Assembly (NCBI GenBank): GCA_014338405.1
Contig: JTDE01002934.1
Location: 16,570-80,569 of the forward strand
Source: Paragonimus skrjabini miyazakii
Taxonomy: Eukaryota; Platyhelminthes; Trematoda; Plagiorchiida; Troglotrematidae
Reading direction: 5' to 3'
DNA length: 64,000 bases
The notes under the pieces: generated by a model
Told to the model about the DNA's origin: nothing
The model's database searches: none
What the model saw: only the letters and a program-made list of their open reading frames with translations
Shown here: piece by piece, positions 33,780 through 45,450 of the stretch
How the letters are laid out: every line of letters starts with the position of its first letter
Numbering within the stretch: position 1 is the stretch's first letter
Translations under genes and position numbers: made by a program

Positions 33780-35410
33780 CATTCGATGTTCCATTAAACA
33801 GCTGAGGACAGCTGACTTAAATTTGAGGTTGTATGATCAACACCAGGTATTTAGCGACACCGTGGGCAAGTTGATACGACTGCAATGGGCAATTTTCAGG
33901 CATAATGTGAGCTTTAATTTGTGTAGTGTGATTACCATGATTACTGCTCACTGAAATCGGGCATAAGCTGGGTTGGCAGTACGCAGCCAGGAAATGGGTG
34001 AAATTATGAAGCTGCATGCACTACATATTACGTGGAACCACATAGGCTTTCCAGAGATCACCCTATAGTCACAACGCCATGACCTATGGTGGGACTCACT
34101 GAAGTTTTTGCTCGACAGTCAGCCTACGTGCACCCCACAGTCACAAAGCCACGGTCTATGGTTGGACGCCACAAAACAAGGTTAAAATAAAATGAAAAAT
34201 TTGGAATTCATTTATTACAAACACATCAGTATCTCCATCATATCAAGCGGTTTTCTGAAGCCTTGTTGCCTTCCGTTGTGCCTCAGTAGAAGTCCTCTTC
34301 TTGCCGTTTACATGTCTAAAGATAAACGTCACGCAACTCCAGAGGCGTGGCAAAACTCACCGTATTCAATGGCGTCCGTGACATCACTTGACATTACTTT
34401 CACTTGGATTCGTTTGCGCAGTTGAACAACACGGAACTCATCATCCGACTTAACTGGGTCATCAGTAGTTACGGGTGCTGGACGGGGTCTCTTTTTTGAA
34501 TTAAACGTCGGAGGTAATGAATTGTTCGGACTGGATGCAACTAAAACCGAATGGTTCATGAAATAACAACGTACCTGGTGATGGGTTGGCAGCTGTCTAG
34601 TGCAGAAAGGGCAGTGCATTCTTCATGCATTCTAGTAGAAAATTAGCTGGTCACTATCGCATCGGTAACTATTCATGTTGACAGGATCCCCACACTATCC
34701 ACAGGGCACCCTCAAGTGAACAATCTTCTCCCATTTTGGCTGTTCCGCACTGCATGACGGAACAAGAGGAAGTCCGCCTGTGGGCCGCCTTAGCTTTCGA
34801 GATGGACTGGTTCATGAAAGCTATATTAGCTTTGAAAATACAGCTTCCTGCCCTGGGATAAACTTCCTGCAGCTGGGCCAACCCCTGACGCAGCAACTTG
34901 TAATCCGTATGAAACGGATTAGTAACAGCGACAGTTACCTCTCGGCGAAACATGATGCTTCCAGGCAAATTGTATTCGGCAAGCCGCCTTCGAGGGATTG
35001 GAAAACGGCCTGGAACAAATGCGGTTTCGTCAACAACAACCCACTCTATGGATAGAAATCTTTTTTGAAGACGGACAGCATGCGACTGCATGGTAACCAC
35101 ATGGACCTGTAAAAATTGCACTCACACGTGCCATCATCGGTGTTAACCGTGATATACCGGTACCCCATCTACCACGTAACCTTAGTCGTACTCACACCCA
35201 CATTATCATACTTCAAGCGTATATTGCTTGATTTTTTTGATTGAACCAAGCACGTACAAAACACTATGGTCCTTCATTTATTTTTCCAAACAACTTCGAA
35301 ATTCTATGAAACTAGAAAATTCCCCATCCCCGAATAGATCTCTGAATCCATGTAGATAATCAAACACCTGAAATCAAATTTATACACAATACATCATTTA
35401 TCAACACAAG
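33780..35410 (-). mobile_element. MULE DNA transposon copy M1 (SWIM type), internally deleted
   Basis: Minus-strand copy of the family also found at 40375-42180 and 55285-57065. In transcript order it has an N-terminal FAR1-like start (FIEFRSCLEK near 35300), a sudden jump to a SWIM-like zinc-binding stretch, the C-terminal zinc-ribbon-like segment, a C-terminal tail, and a noncoding 3' part (34190-33780) shared with copy M3. The whole catalytic domain is missing. Confidence 0.75.
34329..35160 (-). pseudogene. MULE transposase remnant with SWIM-like motif (copy M1)
   Basis: On the minus strand CECNFYRSMWLPCSRMLSVF can be read near 35140-35080, a SWIM pattern (C-x-C-xn-C-x-H) with arginine in place of the histidine. 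A stop follows shortly after. The segment CPFCTRQLPTHHQVRCYFMN and the tail DDPVKSDDEFRVV (34619-34329) are nearly the same as in M3. Function would have been DNA transposition; this remnant cannot have it. Confidence 0.7.
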
Positions 35411-35869
35411 GCGATTAACCATTAATCTAACATGAAAAGCTACTTCAGAGGAAAACTTATATGTACCATCACAACACCCACCATGAATATTTTCACTCTT
35501 GGCGCCGAACGAAAGACATACCGGTTAACGGTAGGCCGAAACAAATTTTTGAAGGCTCGCGATTATTTTTGTTGCGAAAACCAACGATTTTCAAATTCTT
35601 GAGCTACACCACCTTAATATTGCCAGATATTCACGGATCTCCTATAAATTCGCAGTTTGACCACAGACTTTACTCTCCGTGGTTAGCTTTCAGCAAATAC
35701 AAGCAATGCATATGTTGTTCATCATGTCCAGATGGTAACGTGAGGAGAGTATCAGCCCTTGTGGAAACGTGTACTGTTAACTAGTAGTATACTGTTTATG
35801 ACTAAAGAAATGGTAGTGGAGCCCGCTTAGAAAAAATGTTGTATGATTGTTATGTTACACTTTTTACTT

Positions 35870-36280
35870 ACGAAGATACTGAATTTCAAACACACCCATG
35901 AAACTTGTATAATTGTCGGTCAGTACAGTTCAAATCAGTTCAGTTCACATGACTTGGCGGCTAGCAGCCTGGTAGTCCCGTTTTTTGCGCTGATGGACTA
36001 CAGCTTCCCGCGCTTCGATTGTCATGTTTGAATTTCGTACAAGTTCAGGATGGCATATCCAGGTTACTCGATATGAACTGGCAAATATCTATAGTATTAC
36101 TGCAATGCTTAGAAAGAATATTGCATGACTGTTTTGTTTCACTTTTGATCTTTCTGAAGTATTCACGGAGATATCTCATTTCAAACTTATAATTGCAATT
36201 GTATCTTGCATCTAATTTAAAGGTTACTTATTCATTAGCTAAACAATGCGTGTAAACTTGACGGAAATTTTTGAAGTACC
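35870..36280 (+). repeat. Dispersed repeat Y, copy 1 (with about 100 bp extra)
   Basis: Parallel to 60935-61240, same strand: TACGAAGATA, TTTCAAAC...CCCATGAAACT, GTTTGAATTT...ACAAGTTCAGGATG, ATGCTTAGAAAGAATA, ATTCACG, TGTATCTTG. It holds about 100 bp (about 35916-36020) not found in the other copy, with ATTGTC at both ends of the extra piece. Confidence 0.75.
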
Positions 36281-37264
36281 ACAAAAACACGGGTTATCAG
36301 AATATGGTTGTTCATTTTCCAACGCAAATATATTTCCACAATGACTACAGTATTTTTCGATGCTGCGTGGAACGCATTTCCGTTACTTCACCTTAAGCGG
36401 AAGATCTGTTGTGTTAATGACGACGTAAGGAGCAGCTACCCCTTAGCATAATCAGCGAATTACGTGGGGAATTGAAAAACACTGTATAAACCGTGTATTA
36501 TATGGGGCAATGGTGTGGGCTATAGATAAATGACTACAGCCTAACACTAACTACATATAACAAAAGAAGGGTACACAGTTGAGTAGTAAGGTGTATGACA
36601 CAAATAAGCATAAACAGGAAGATGATTAGAACACAGACAAACCGGGAGACTCATGTACATTACAAAATAATGTCCATGTAGATGATAGTGTGAATAGCAG
36701 TATTCAGGTGTATGCTGTGTGTTGGCAGTGTTGTAGGGATAGGATCACGTAGATGCGATGTGGAGCGATACGGTTGTGGTGTAGCTCACGTCTCCGTATC
36801 CGTTGGTTTTGCGCGTTGTTGACTTATTCACCGTCCGAGACGCGGCGTCAGAAGTTGTGTGTGCCTCTTGCGAGTTTATTCGCCCTCATGTGCATGCATT
36901 ACGTGCCTGTAAGTCAACGCGTGTGATTTTGCTCAGTCGATGCGCGCGTGTGGGCGTGCATATGACCTTGCTTCTTGCAGTGTTGATGGGACAAGGCGTC
37001 ACTGTCTGTCGTATGAGTGAAGGTGAATTACGCCAAGCGGAGCCTGCGTGTGCAGAGTGGACTGAACAGGTTAAATCACGCGCTGGCCTGTGGAGCGCGT
37101 GATGTGTTTGCGACCTTGTGAATAGGCCAGGGATACGTGAGTGAGTGAGACAGTTAACATGTGGTCTTCTGACCGAATGTAGGATGAATGGATGGCTAGG
37201 ATCGAGCCATCGGGTTTAGCATGGGGTGCTGAGCCTTTCCACGTGGTACGCGGGAATTTTCTGT
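36281..37264. other. No recognised gene
   Basis: Contains a G-rich stretch at 36800-37110 with a 99-codon open frame that matches nothing I know. Otherwise nothing was seen. Confidence 0.4.
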
Positions 37265-37373
37265 GACCGTCCTATGAATGACCCAAAAATGTTAAGTTAG
37301 GACGCTCATAGGACACTCGCGGGACGCTCATATGACATACAAGAGACACTCACAGAACATTCATAGGACGGTC
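37265..37373. repeat. Minisatellite-like run framed by a perfect 16 bp inverted repeat
   Basis: GACCGTCCTATGAATG at 37265-37280 is the exact reverse complement of 37358-37373. Between them, about 11-12 bp variants of AGGACGCTCAT repeat six to seven times (37299-37371). Confidence 0.85.
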
Positions 37374-38949
37374 GTGCTAGCTGGGACCCCTGATAGCACA
37401 GAAAACCGGGTTCAGTAAGTGTGAGAAACCCTAATTTGTTATAAGTTAATTATTACTTTGTACGACATGAAATTAAGTATCCTTGAACATTACTTCACTG
37501 ACGTGTAGTTTTTCAGAGCCGACGATTAAATGTTTCTAGTGATAAACGACATAAACCGCTTCGTTTTAGATGTTGGTAATAGCCATTTTGGGCGCAATGA
37601 GCATCTTCGATTTGCCACGTAAGTTGAGGCTTCTGGTGTTATTTGCAATAGACCTGGAACATGATTTACGTTTGTCGAAATATGATAGAAATAACATTGG
37701 AAGGATTTAAAACAAGTCTGCCTCTTCTGTACGTTGTTTTCAGATATTCATTTATGTCACAAATCCGATTGTACAGGCAGATTTGCTTGGATACGAATCC
37801 GCCAGTAGTGGCCTATCGCATGTGGTTGACCGCGTGCGGTCGAATACGATTGTATTCAGATACACTTTTAATTATATGAGTATGTGTAAGCATGACTTGA
37901 TATGCTTTTAAATGCATGTGGTGCACGACATTTTGTAGACCATTATTCATAGTGAAGGAAGTGACATTTGCTTCAGTTCAGTGGGATTTCCGACATCATT
38001 CTTGGCGCATTCATGAATTAATCTTGCATTTACTGAAACAACTGTAAGTTTTCCATTAGGCTGTCCAAATAAGTTATTGTTGTATCTTGCTTATTAGCTG
38101 AGATATTCCACCTCTGATGCGTGTCAAACGCTTGTTTTTTGCAGGAAATGCAATTAGCACAAGTTTAATGGAATTTCTAACATAATTCCGGATGCTTTCA
38201 TGAGTGAATCTTATTAATTTGTTGCCTACACACAATACAATATCCGTATATGTCAGTGGTATCATCTCGTTTTGCATGACACATGGAGTAAGAGGCAAGC
38301 ATGACCGCTTGGTTTACTGAGGTTCGTGGAAAGGAATTTTCCCTAAAGTTGGTACAGCGTGTTGCCAGCAGCCTTCCTGAAGCTAATTAGCCTAATCGTT
38401 TGGTAGCAGAGTTTGCAAGGTGGGCAATGTAGTGTACTACAGCCAGTGCATTGCAACCAAGGTTTTCCGAAACATAGTTTTCAAGTAGATCATAAACCAG
38501 GTTGAAGTGGATATTCATACCTGGCTTTCAGGTGGATATTAATCGGGTTTTAAAACGGAGTTTTTAAATGGATAATGTGTTTCCATAACGCACCTGAGAA
38601 CCCGGTTTAAATCGAGTAAAAGCCAGCTTACATCCAGATTTGTGCTATCAGGTAAGATCAACTGGTATCAAAACCACTCGCTCCAACTCTAAAGTTGATA
38701 ATGATTGACATAAAGGCAAATGCCCTGGGCCTAAAACTTCCAAAGATGCTGCATTTGAAGGAGGTGAAGATAGACCGGTGGCTGCCGCCATTACCTCTCA
38801 AACTAAAAACTGATTTATCCCCCTGGAAAATGTGCTGTTTGAGCTATTCGGTAAGGTATCTGAGCTGGAAACTGAGTTTGCCAACTAAAGAAATGTCATG
38901 CTGTATTTGATTCTCTAAAGTAGACTCTTGTCTCCCTACTTTACATCAA
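37374..38949. other. No recognised gene
   Basis: No element could be assigned. 38690-38910 (+) may be an upstream part of the ORF1-like fragment that follows. Confidence 0.35.
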
Positions 38950-39255
38950 CAAAGTACCGAAAAACCCCATGCTGGATAATATAGAGAGCGCGAGCATGTT
39001 TCCTAACACGTTGACAACAGAAATTACGAAACGGATGCGTTGCTCACATAATGACATCGTATTCAGTGTGCCAGAGAAGCTTCACCTGGATTACATTAAA
39101 ATGCTACTGTCGAGGATTACTAATGCAGATACAACATCACACACCTGCATTCGTCTTTGTAAGAAGACTCAAAAGATCTGCTGTCCACTTTTGTTCGAAT
39201 TCCGGAGCGAAACGATTGCGAGACAGTTTATCTGATGTCAGGAAACATATTGAAA
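38950..39255 (+). pseudogene. LINE ORF1-like fragment
   Basis: Open frame from about 38942 with MRCSHNDIVFSVPEKLHLDY and CIRLCKKTQKICCPLLFEF. The pattern 'x-N-x-(V/I)-(V/I)-x-x-x-PE ... C-(I/V)-RL-x-K-K-x-x-K-x-x-CP-(L/V)-LF-(E/K)-F' is one I associate with ORF1 proteins of flatworm CR1-like LINEs, but I cannot confirm it. No reverse transcriptase follows. The unrelated LTR-element integrase piece starts directly after an AT microsatellite (about 39270-39284). Confidence 0.35.
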
Positions 39256-39287
39256 CATATTGACTGAAGCATATATATATATACTGA

Positions 39288-39917
39288 AACATTGATTGAT
39301 CAAGGTCCCTGCTTCAAAAGTGAAGAATTTCGGAACTGCTTGGAGCGTTTGGGAATCAGGAAAGTCGCGCAACTCCGTACCATCCTCAATCGAATGGACT
39401 GTAGGAACGAAACAATCGCACAATCAAGGAACGGTTGGCGGCAAAAGGAGGGAGCTGGGAGGAAACACAACCATTGATTCTGTTAGCCCACCGCTGTTTG
39501 CCTCAAGGAACAACGAAGAAATCCCCGTTCGAGCTAATGTACGGACGAGTGCCACGCCTGCCAGTCGATCAGGAGATTGGTTTATGGGGAGACTGGCGGA
39601 TGAACAGGCGCGAATTAGCAGAAGCTCGGAGGGTGGCCAACCAAAACTTGGCGAACGCACAAGAAGTTGCTAAGGAGCAGTCAACCGCAAAGTTGTCGGA
39701 TCAAAATGCGGTATTTGAAATTGGCTCCAAGGCTAAATACAGAGACAGGCGGAGTCCAGGCGCATCAGGACCCGGATCTAGGAAGTTCCTGGCAAGGTGG
39801 AAAAGACCTTATGTTATAGTGGATCGCCGTGGTCCAGTGTATCTGACCAAGAATGAGAGGAATCAACATCGGGTACATAAAAGCCAGCTTTGCAAATGGT
39901 ACGACGCCCCGAGCTGA
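39288..39917 (+). pseudogene. LTR-retrotransposon integrase, C-terminal half, frameshifted
   Basis: The first frame reads DQGPCFKSEEFRNCLERLGI, with the second catalytic aspartate of the D-D-35-E triad in DQG. The frame shifts near 39367, then continues as TPYHPQSNG, followed by a stop where V or M is usual and ER, the likely catalytic glutamate. Further on the frame at 39435-39917 has KKSPFELMYGRVPRLPVD and the C-terminal domain with KFLARWKRPYVIVDRRGPV and HRVHKSQLCKWYDAPS. The protein would have joined element cDNA to the genome. It is probably Gypsy-type, but the rest of pol is absent. Confidence 0.8.
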
Positions 39918-40374
39918 AGAGAGTGTACGTCAGAAGCAGGGACGTCCCCGAGGCCAATACGCAGATCGTCAAGAGAGCGAAGGAAACCTGAACGGACTTT
40001 GCTGCAGCTGGAACAGTCTTTGCGGGGGAAGAGTGCAATGAAGTTGAGCAATCGTAACATACTACTTAAACAAATGCTATTCAGTAGTAGGATCGGAGCA
40101 TATATTTTGACGTGGTACAAGCCGCAGGAAAAGTGCAGGAAGGAAAATCAGAGTGCAGCATCGCTCACAGTGGTCCCTGCTACTTAATTGAACTGAGCAT
40201 TGACATTTGCGGCAGCCGAGACGGTTTGGGGCCAAATACCGCGTGCAAATGAGCGGTTTTGTTCCAAGTCTTGTTTAAATGCTTAACCCATGTGTTGGTT
40301 TGCCGAATAAACAACCCTTGTGCCATCCACCTTCTTGGATCACAACATTAGTTCTCGCGACACATGTTGCAACT
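39918..40374. other. No recognised gene
   Basis: May contain the 3' end of the LTR element whose integrase tail ends at 39917; no LTR could be shown. Confidence 0.3.
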
Positions 40375-42180
40375 TATGATTTATTGTGGTCCGAAGTAAT
40401 GACTGGTTTTGAGCCCTTTTGATTTAGAGCACAACCACCCCTTAGTCGTCTGGTATACGAGTCCCATCCTACCAGTCGCAGACTCACCGTGAGTGAAATG
40501 AATGACTTTAGGAGTCTGTTTGAGTATAGTACACCGACTGCTGATATTAGGCAGTATGTCGCCAATGTTTATGGGCAGTTTGTTACAACTGCTGACATTG
40601 GAAACCTTCGACGCAAGTTGAAGCCCGCACTGTCCAGCGAGGTTTTTTATAGTATATCAACCCAGCTTCAGAAAACCTCATGAAAGTGTCCTCGGAGATT
40701 ACGAAGAAGGGTTTCCTGCGTATCTCGCAGGATGTAGACACCAGATATACACATATTTGCCTTGTTAGGTGAACATAAGTTAAGCTGTTTAGACGTTTAC
40801 TGCATGTAGTGAACGTAGATCCCACACACGGAACCAACAGACGCAAGTTATAGAAAATTTTCTGATACTCCTGAAGCTTGAATATATATTAGCTCCTGGT
40901 TACGGATGGCGTGAGATATAGCCAACAGGTGATATGCGGGTATGTGCGTATTGAGACGTATGCTTCACAAAGTATGCTGTCCGAAATCTTTCGATATTTG
41001 ATGGATGCGCATATACCGGTAAAGACATTGGTGATGGACAAGATGGCTGCGCAAAGGAAGGCAGTACGTGTGGTGTTTAACTGCGCCATCATGTTGTGCT
41101 ACTTCTATGTAAGTGACGCCGTCCGAAAGCATGTAAGCAGACAACATTTGTTTGTTGTGTTCGCTAACACAAATTCTTTTCGCGGTCGGCATCTCTTTTG
41201 CCGAATGGCCACAGTAGACAGTGAACAAGAGCAAGTTGCACGGTTACACAGTCTACGTTATAGGTTCAACCGTGACTTACGTATAATCGGTCGAACAGAT
41301 AGAAAGTTTTCGAAGTATTCGTTGTATAATTGCCTTTACATCAAGCCGAAATGAGCCAGTCTCAACCAAAGTAATGTTGTCCACTTAGGCAATCGCACAA
41401 CTAATCGCCTGGAGAATGTTAACAGATGGTTGAAGAAAAGGATGCACCCGAGAGACGGCTTAGCTACTGCTAATCAGAAATTACGGGTCCACAGTGAGCG
41501 CCTCGTGAGTGAACTCGAGGTGCAAACTACTTACGGATGCAATCGTTGTGAAGTCGTGAGTGTTGACTTGTATGTAAAAAACATTCTTTACAGAATGACC
41601 ACGTTCATTAGCCGTCAAGTTCAAAAGCATCTGAACGGACGAATTCCACGTTTGCATTTCAAGACGATCGCTAAGTTCAATATGACCGGTTGTACATTTA
41701 CCATCTTGGACATTGCAGCTGCGGGTACAACATGATGGCGAGTGTTTCGTTGTGGATAGCTTGCAGGGAACTTGAGTGTATTTTTTATCGTTCAGTGTGG
41801 CTTCCTTGCATCCACATTCTTTAAGTATTTCGGAATCATTCCTGCAGTAAGCACTTGGGCACTGTTAATTCTCGTTCGGAAAGGCTGGTTCCTTATTCAT
41901 GTTCGATGACTGGCCCGCAGCTTCAGCCACTCGCTGCAGCGAACTTTAACTGCCAGTATGAAACATCTCATCATTTGGTGGCAAAACCACATAAACGCAA
42001 CAGTCACTGTTTTCGCCAGCAAAGCAGTGGAACGTGCAAGGGCTGGCTCAGCTTCGTCTGACTTCCCAATCATCATATCTGCGGGCGACAAGCAACCAAA
42101 GTTAGTGGAGAAACCCCACACGGGATTGTTATGTGGATATTGTGGTGAACCAGGGAAGATGGACAGCTATCATAGGTGAT
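40375..42180 (+). mobile_element. MULE DNA transposon copy M2 (SWIM type), most complete in the catalytic part
   Basis: The copy covers the end of the FAR1-like N-terminal domain, the linker, the RNase H-like catalytic domain, the SWIM region and the start of the zinc-ribbon-like C-terminal segment (CGYCGEPGKMDSYHR). No terminal inverted repeats or target duplications could be defined. Confidence 0.8.
40489..42180 (+). pseudogene. MULE transposase pseudogene (copy M2)
   Basis: Pieces in order: FDLEHNHPL (about 40428, FAR1-like domain end), SLFEYSTPTADIRQYVANVY and TTADIGNLRRKLKP (40510-40630), a decayed stretch, then ICGYVRIETYASQSML, VKTLVMDKMAAQRKAVRVVF and LCYFYVSDAVRKH (40911-41354; the aspartate in VMDK is a catalytic candidate), NRLENVNRWLKKRM (41410 on), and CIFYRSVWLPCIHIL near 41778, a SWIM-like motif with its C-x-H intact. 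The frame is broken by at least four stops or shifts. The family cuts and pastes DNA. Confidence 0.78.
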
Positions 42181-42414
42181 ATCGATGGGCTAACCTCCTA
42201 CTCCGAATAAAAATGGACGGAGTAGTTATAAGTGTTCAGACATGGAGTATAGTTTGGCTTGACTTGTAAGGTGGCAGTTTTCCCCATGTACGAATTTACC
42301 GGACGCAAAATGTGAAAAGACCGTTGAGAAGAGGGACCGAATATTTATCACACGAAATATACAGTAGGTTTCTCATGGTCCGAGAAACGGCACCGAGAAG
42401 CAACCACATACAAA

Positions 42415-43356
42415 CTACGGGCCATGATCTGTTGTTACAGTGGCAGGGCAAACAGGTGATGCAACCCAACGTTCAAAGAAAACATGCGAGATGGTTTCGG
42501 CGGCGAGGTTGAGTGTTGTAACAGCTTTGGGCCATCCTGTGAGGCGGTCGGTCATCGAGAGAAGATAGAACATACCAATAGACGGTTTACAGGACAAACA
42601 AGCGCGCACCCAGTTTCTGACGTCATTTTGCATACCGGACCAAATGTACCTATCAAAAATGAGCTTGGCTATGGCCCGGATTCCAGGAAGGGTGATGTTG
42701 TGTAGTGTGTCGAACACATTTCTTCGGAAAAGAATAGGAACCATTGGACGTGGACGTCCAATGGGAGTATTGCAAAGCACAGTGCCTGAAGATGCAAGCA
42801 AAGGCTGATCCGTCAGGTGTAGAGGTGGTTGTTGGCAAGAAGCGCGGAGATCGGTTTCCGAACATTGTGCGTTGGCCATAGCGTTCAAGTCGATTGAGTC
42901 GTGATCAACTAGTACCGAAATTCGGAATAAAACATCTCCCACAATGCTATCGTCGTCAGAAACGTGGCGTATATCTGACGTAAATTGAGATACGATGTCT
43001 AAATGTCGTTGTTCGTGGGACGAATATCCCTCGGACTTAATGCGGACGATAAAAACCAACTGTTTGTGATCGGTGAGAATAAAAAACTGGTTTCCTTCAA
43101 GGACATGTTGGGAGTGACGAACGGCCGGGTAGATTTCTAACAACTCACGACCGAATGTGTTGTACCTTGTTTCAGCCGGAAGTAAGCGTCTGAAAAAAAG
43201 CAAGCGGCTTCCAGAGTCCATCGACAGACTGTCAAAGCACGGCGCCAACCGCGGTTTCTGACGCGTCAACAGCCATACCCATTTCCACGGCTGAGTCGAA
43301 ACGATGCAGCAAGACGGTGGTAAAAAATGCATCATTAATTCGATGGAACGATTCAA
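42415..43356 (-). pseudogene. Gypsy RNase H and partial integrase
   Basis: A single 313-codon open frame. The RNase H part has RYNTFGRELLEIYPAVRH and FFILTDHKQLVFIV (TDHK intact). The integrase zinc-binding part has LPGIRAIAKLIFDRYIWSGM and VRACLSCKPS, with the first histidine pair incomplete. After CKPSIG the expected linker and first catalytic aspartate are missing (internal deletion), and the frame continues with SMTDRLTGWPKAV and TVTTDHGP, then a TAG. The element ends there. Confidence 0.85.
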
Positions 43357-44005
43357 CAGCTGTCGCTGATAACTCTACGTCCCCGTTGACACGGTTGCGG
43401 AATAAATAGGTTAAAGGCTGCAAAAGCTGAGCACGGTGAGAAATAAGCCGCCTGTAATAGTTGACCATTCCGTTAAATCGACAGCTGGTAACAAGTCGCA
43501 AATTACTCCTATCTTGTTGATCAACAGTCGGATATCGTGTTAACCAACGTGGTGCCCTAGGAACTCTATTGCAGGTTGGCCGAAAACGCATTTGTCCGCA
43601 ATAAACGTTATTCCATAAGTTGCTAATTTGTTGAGGAGCTATCGCGGATGAATCTGGTGTTATTCTTCAGAGGCGCTTGCAACTAATAAGTGGTCAGTGT
43701 AAAGATTGACAGCATCTAGNNNNNNNNNNNNNNNNNNNNNNNNNNNNNNNNNNNNNNNNNNNNNNNNNNNNNNNNNNNNNNNNNNNNNNNNNNNNNNNNN
43801 NNNNNNNNNNNNNNNNNNNCGTTTCGTAAGTCAAACGGCATACGTAGACATTCGAATATGCCGAATGATGCGATAACGGCTCGTCCATAACTGAGATATG
43901 GTGGTAGGCGTGCACCAAATCGATTTTCGAGAACACCTGGGAACCACGAAGGATGGCCGTGTTGTCTTGTATATGCGGGGTGTGATACCTGTCAGATACC
44001 ATCAC
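43232..44005 (-). pseudogene. Gypsy reverse transcriptase, middle and end, with gap
   Basis: The frame at 44005-43694 has QVFSKIDLVHAYHHISV, with the first palm aspartate in KIDL, and then runs into the 100-N gap, which hides the YxDD palm motif. Beyond the gap the frame at 43591-43232 reads RFNGMVNYYRRLISHRAQLL and TAVESFHRINDAF, the connection region. Confidence 0.8.
43720..43819. other. Assembly gap of 100 N
   Basis: Exactly 100 undetermined bases inside the Gypsy reverse transcriptase, probably because the repeat could not be resolved. Confidence 0.97.
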
Positions 44006-44038
44006 GTTATTAAGTGAACGATAAACTCCACAAGGGTG

Positions 44039-44700
44039 TCAATTGCCCGTCGCCTTAGGGACCATGTGGAGTGGCAGGACCCTGGGGCAACTGCACGGGT
44101 GGGTGCTTCCAAATTTGAACATGTGCTCAAACTCAGCGCGAGCTACTTTTAGCTTGTCCAGTATCAACCTGCGAGCCTTGGCGAACACCGGCGGGCCTAC
44201 TTTGACCACGCGGTGTCTCATGGAACCTGTGGCGGCAGGCAGAGATGAGAAATGTCGCAAAATAATCGGACATTCGTCGGCTAAGAAATTTAAGGAAGTT
44301 AGTTTCATAGAGTTTTGATACACGGGACAGATTGATGCCTTATCAGTCAAAATCTGGGTAACGATGAGTTCTGTCGTTGGATCTGATAGACGGCGTCGTT
44401 TGGGGTCTACTGAAATGTCGTGGTGTTGAAGAAGATGCACACCGGTTATCGTCATCTGAAAGGCGGCAATCGTGAAGATCCAGCAGAAGAGCCTACAAAG
44501 ACCTAAACTGAGTGTGCGAGAGCGCTGACCGAACACTAATAGTGCTTTTATTGGCCGCGCGAAAGCTAGATGTGACCGATCTGTTCAAGTCGTGGACTTC
44601 AGGTGGGATCATGCTGACCTCAGCGCCTGTGTCGATAAGCTAGCGGACCCCCGACTCGTGATCTTTTAGAAAAAACAGACGACCAGGTGGACGGGCTACG
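44039..44700 (-). pseudogene. Gypsy protease and reverse transcriptase start
   Basis: LIDTGAEVSMIPPEVHDL (about 44645-44590) is the aspartic protease active site, with DTG intact. A frame break follows near 44560. The frame at 44536-44039 has HHDISVDPKRRRLSD, then the linker, VVKVGPPVFAKARRL, KLKVARAEFEHM and CPRVLPLHMVPKATGN, the first reverse-transcriptase block. Confidence 0.82.
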
Positions 44701-44831
44701 TAGGTAGCCATGAGGATTTGGCTACCCTGTTTGCTGACTGGACCAAAAGTGCAAGGCTGTCGGCATCGTCGGGCGTTCTTGCCAAATTGCTGGTGACACT
44801 AGCAGTGATCGGGATTAGTGTTCTGTGGCGG

Positions 44832-45450
44832 TTAATGAGGTGCACACGACCCTGATTGGTTATCATGTCGTCGAGTGGGGGTAGTAGAGCATGACCTTGA
44901 ACGCTGCGTCGGTAATGTCCGAAGCTGCTGAGTTAGGCTAGCTACCTGGGCAGTCAAAGTGGCAATCGCGCCCTGATTAGTCGAAGCGAGTTGAGAAACG
45001 GTGGTGTCGTATGTTTCCCCAATCCGATCGGTAATATCGGCCAAGGTTGACGAGGTGGCTAACAGGTTTGCGCTAAGGATGCTTTGCATATCCTTATTCA
45101 GACATTGAAGCCACATCTGTTTAAGTAGAGCCTCTTCTACCTGTGTTGTGCCTGCTAACCGTTGCATGTGGCAATGCAGCTGCGATGGTTTACGGTCACC
45201 GAACTCAATCGCACTCAGAAGCTGAGAAATACGCTGGCGGTCTGGCAAATCTACACGCTAAAAAACGGCCGGTTTTAGTTGCTCGTACGTAGGGTGGCGT
45301 TGTCGCAACTACGTGGTGGCAACGGGTTAGCTCTGCACTAATTTGCCTTAGCGCGAATGTGGCTTCTAACTGAGCAAACCACGACTTGAGATTGTTCTGT
45401 CGAAAGAGCGCGAATGTTACGGCTAATGTATCGACCGAAGCATCCAACAA
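44832..45450 (-). pseudogene. Gypsy gag, two overlapping frames
   Basis: The first frame (45450-45205) has LKSWFAQLEATFALRQI, the second (45248-44832) has RISQLLSAIEFGDRKPSQL followed by HCHMQRLAGTTQVEEALLKQ, CLNKDMQSILSANL and ADITDRIGETYDT. These are the usual gag blocks of CsRn1-like elements (particle protein). The frameshift at about 45230 and the loss of the end make it inactive. The C-terminal zinc knuckle was not seen. Confidence 0.8.

Noticed and set aside
36803..37102. 99-codon frame in a G-rich stretch
   Set aside because: No domain recognised, and open frames are expected by chance in richer sequence; no splice sites or neighbours support it.
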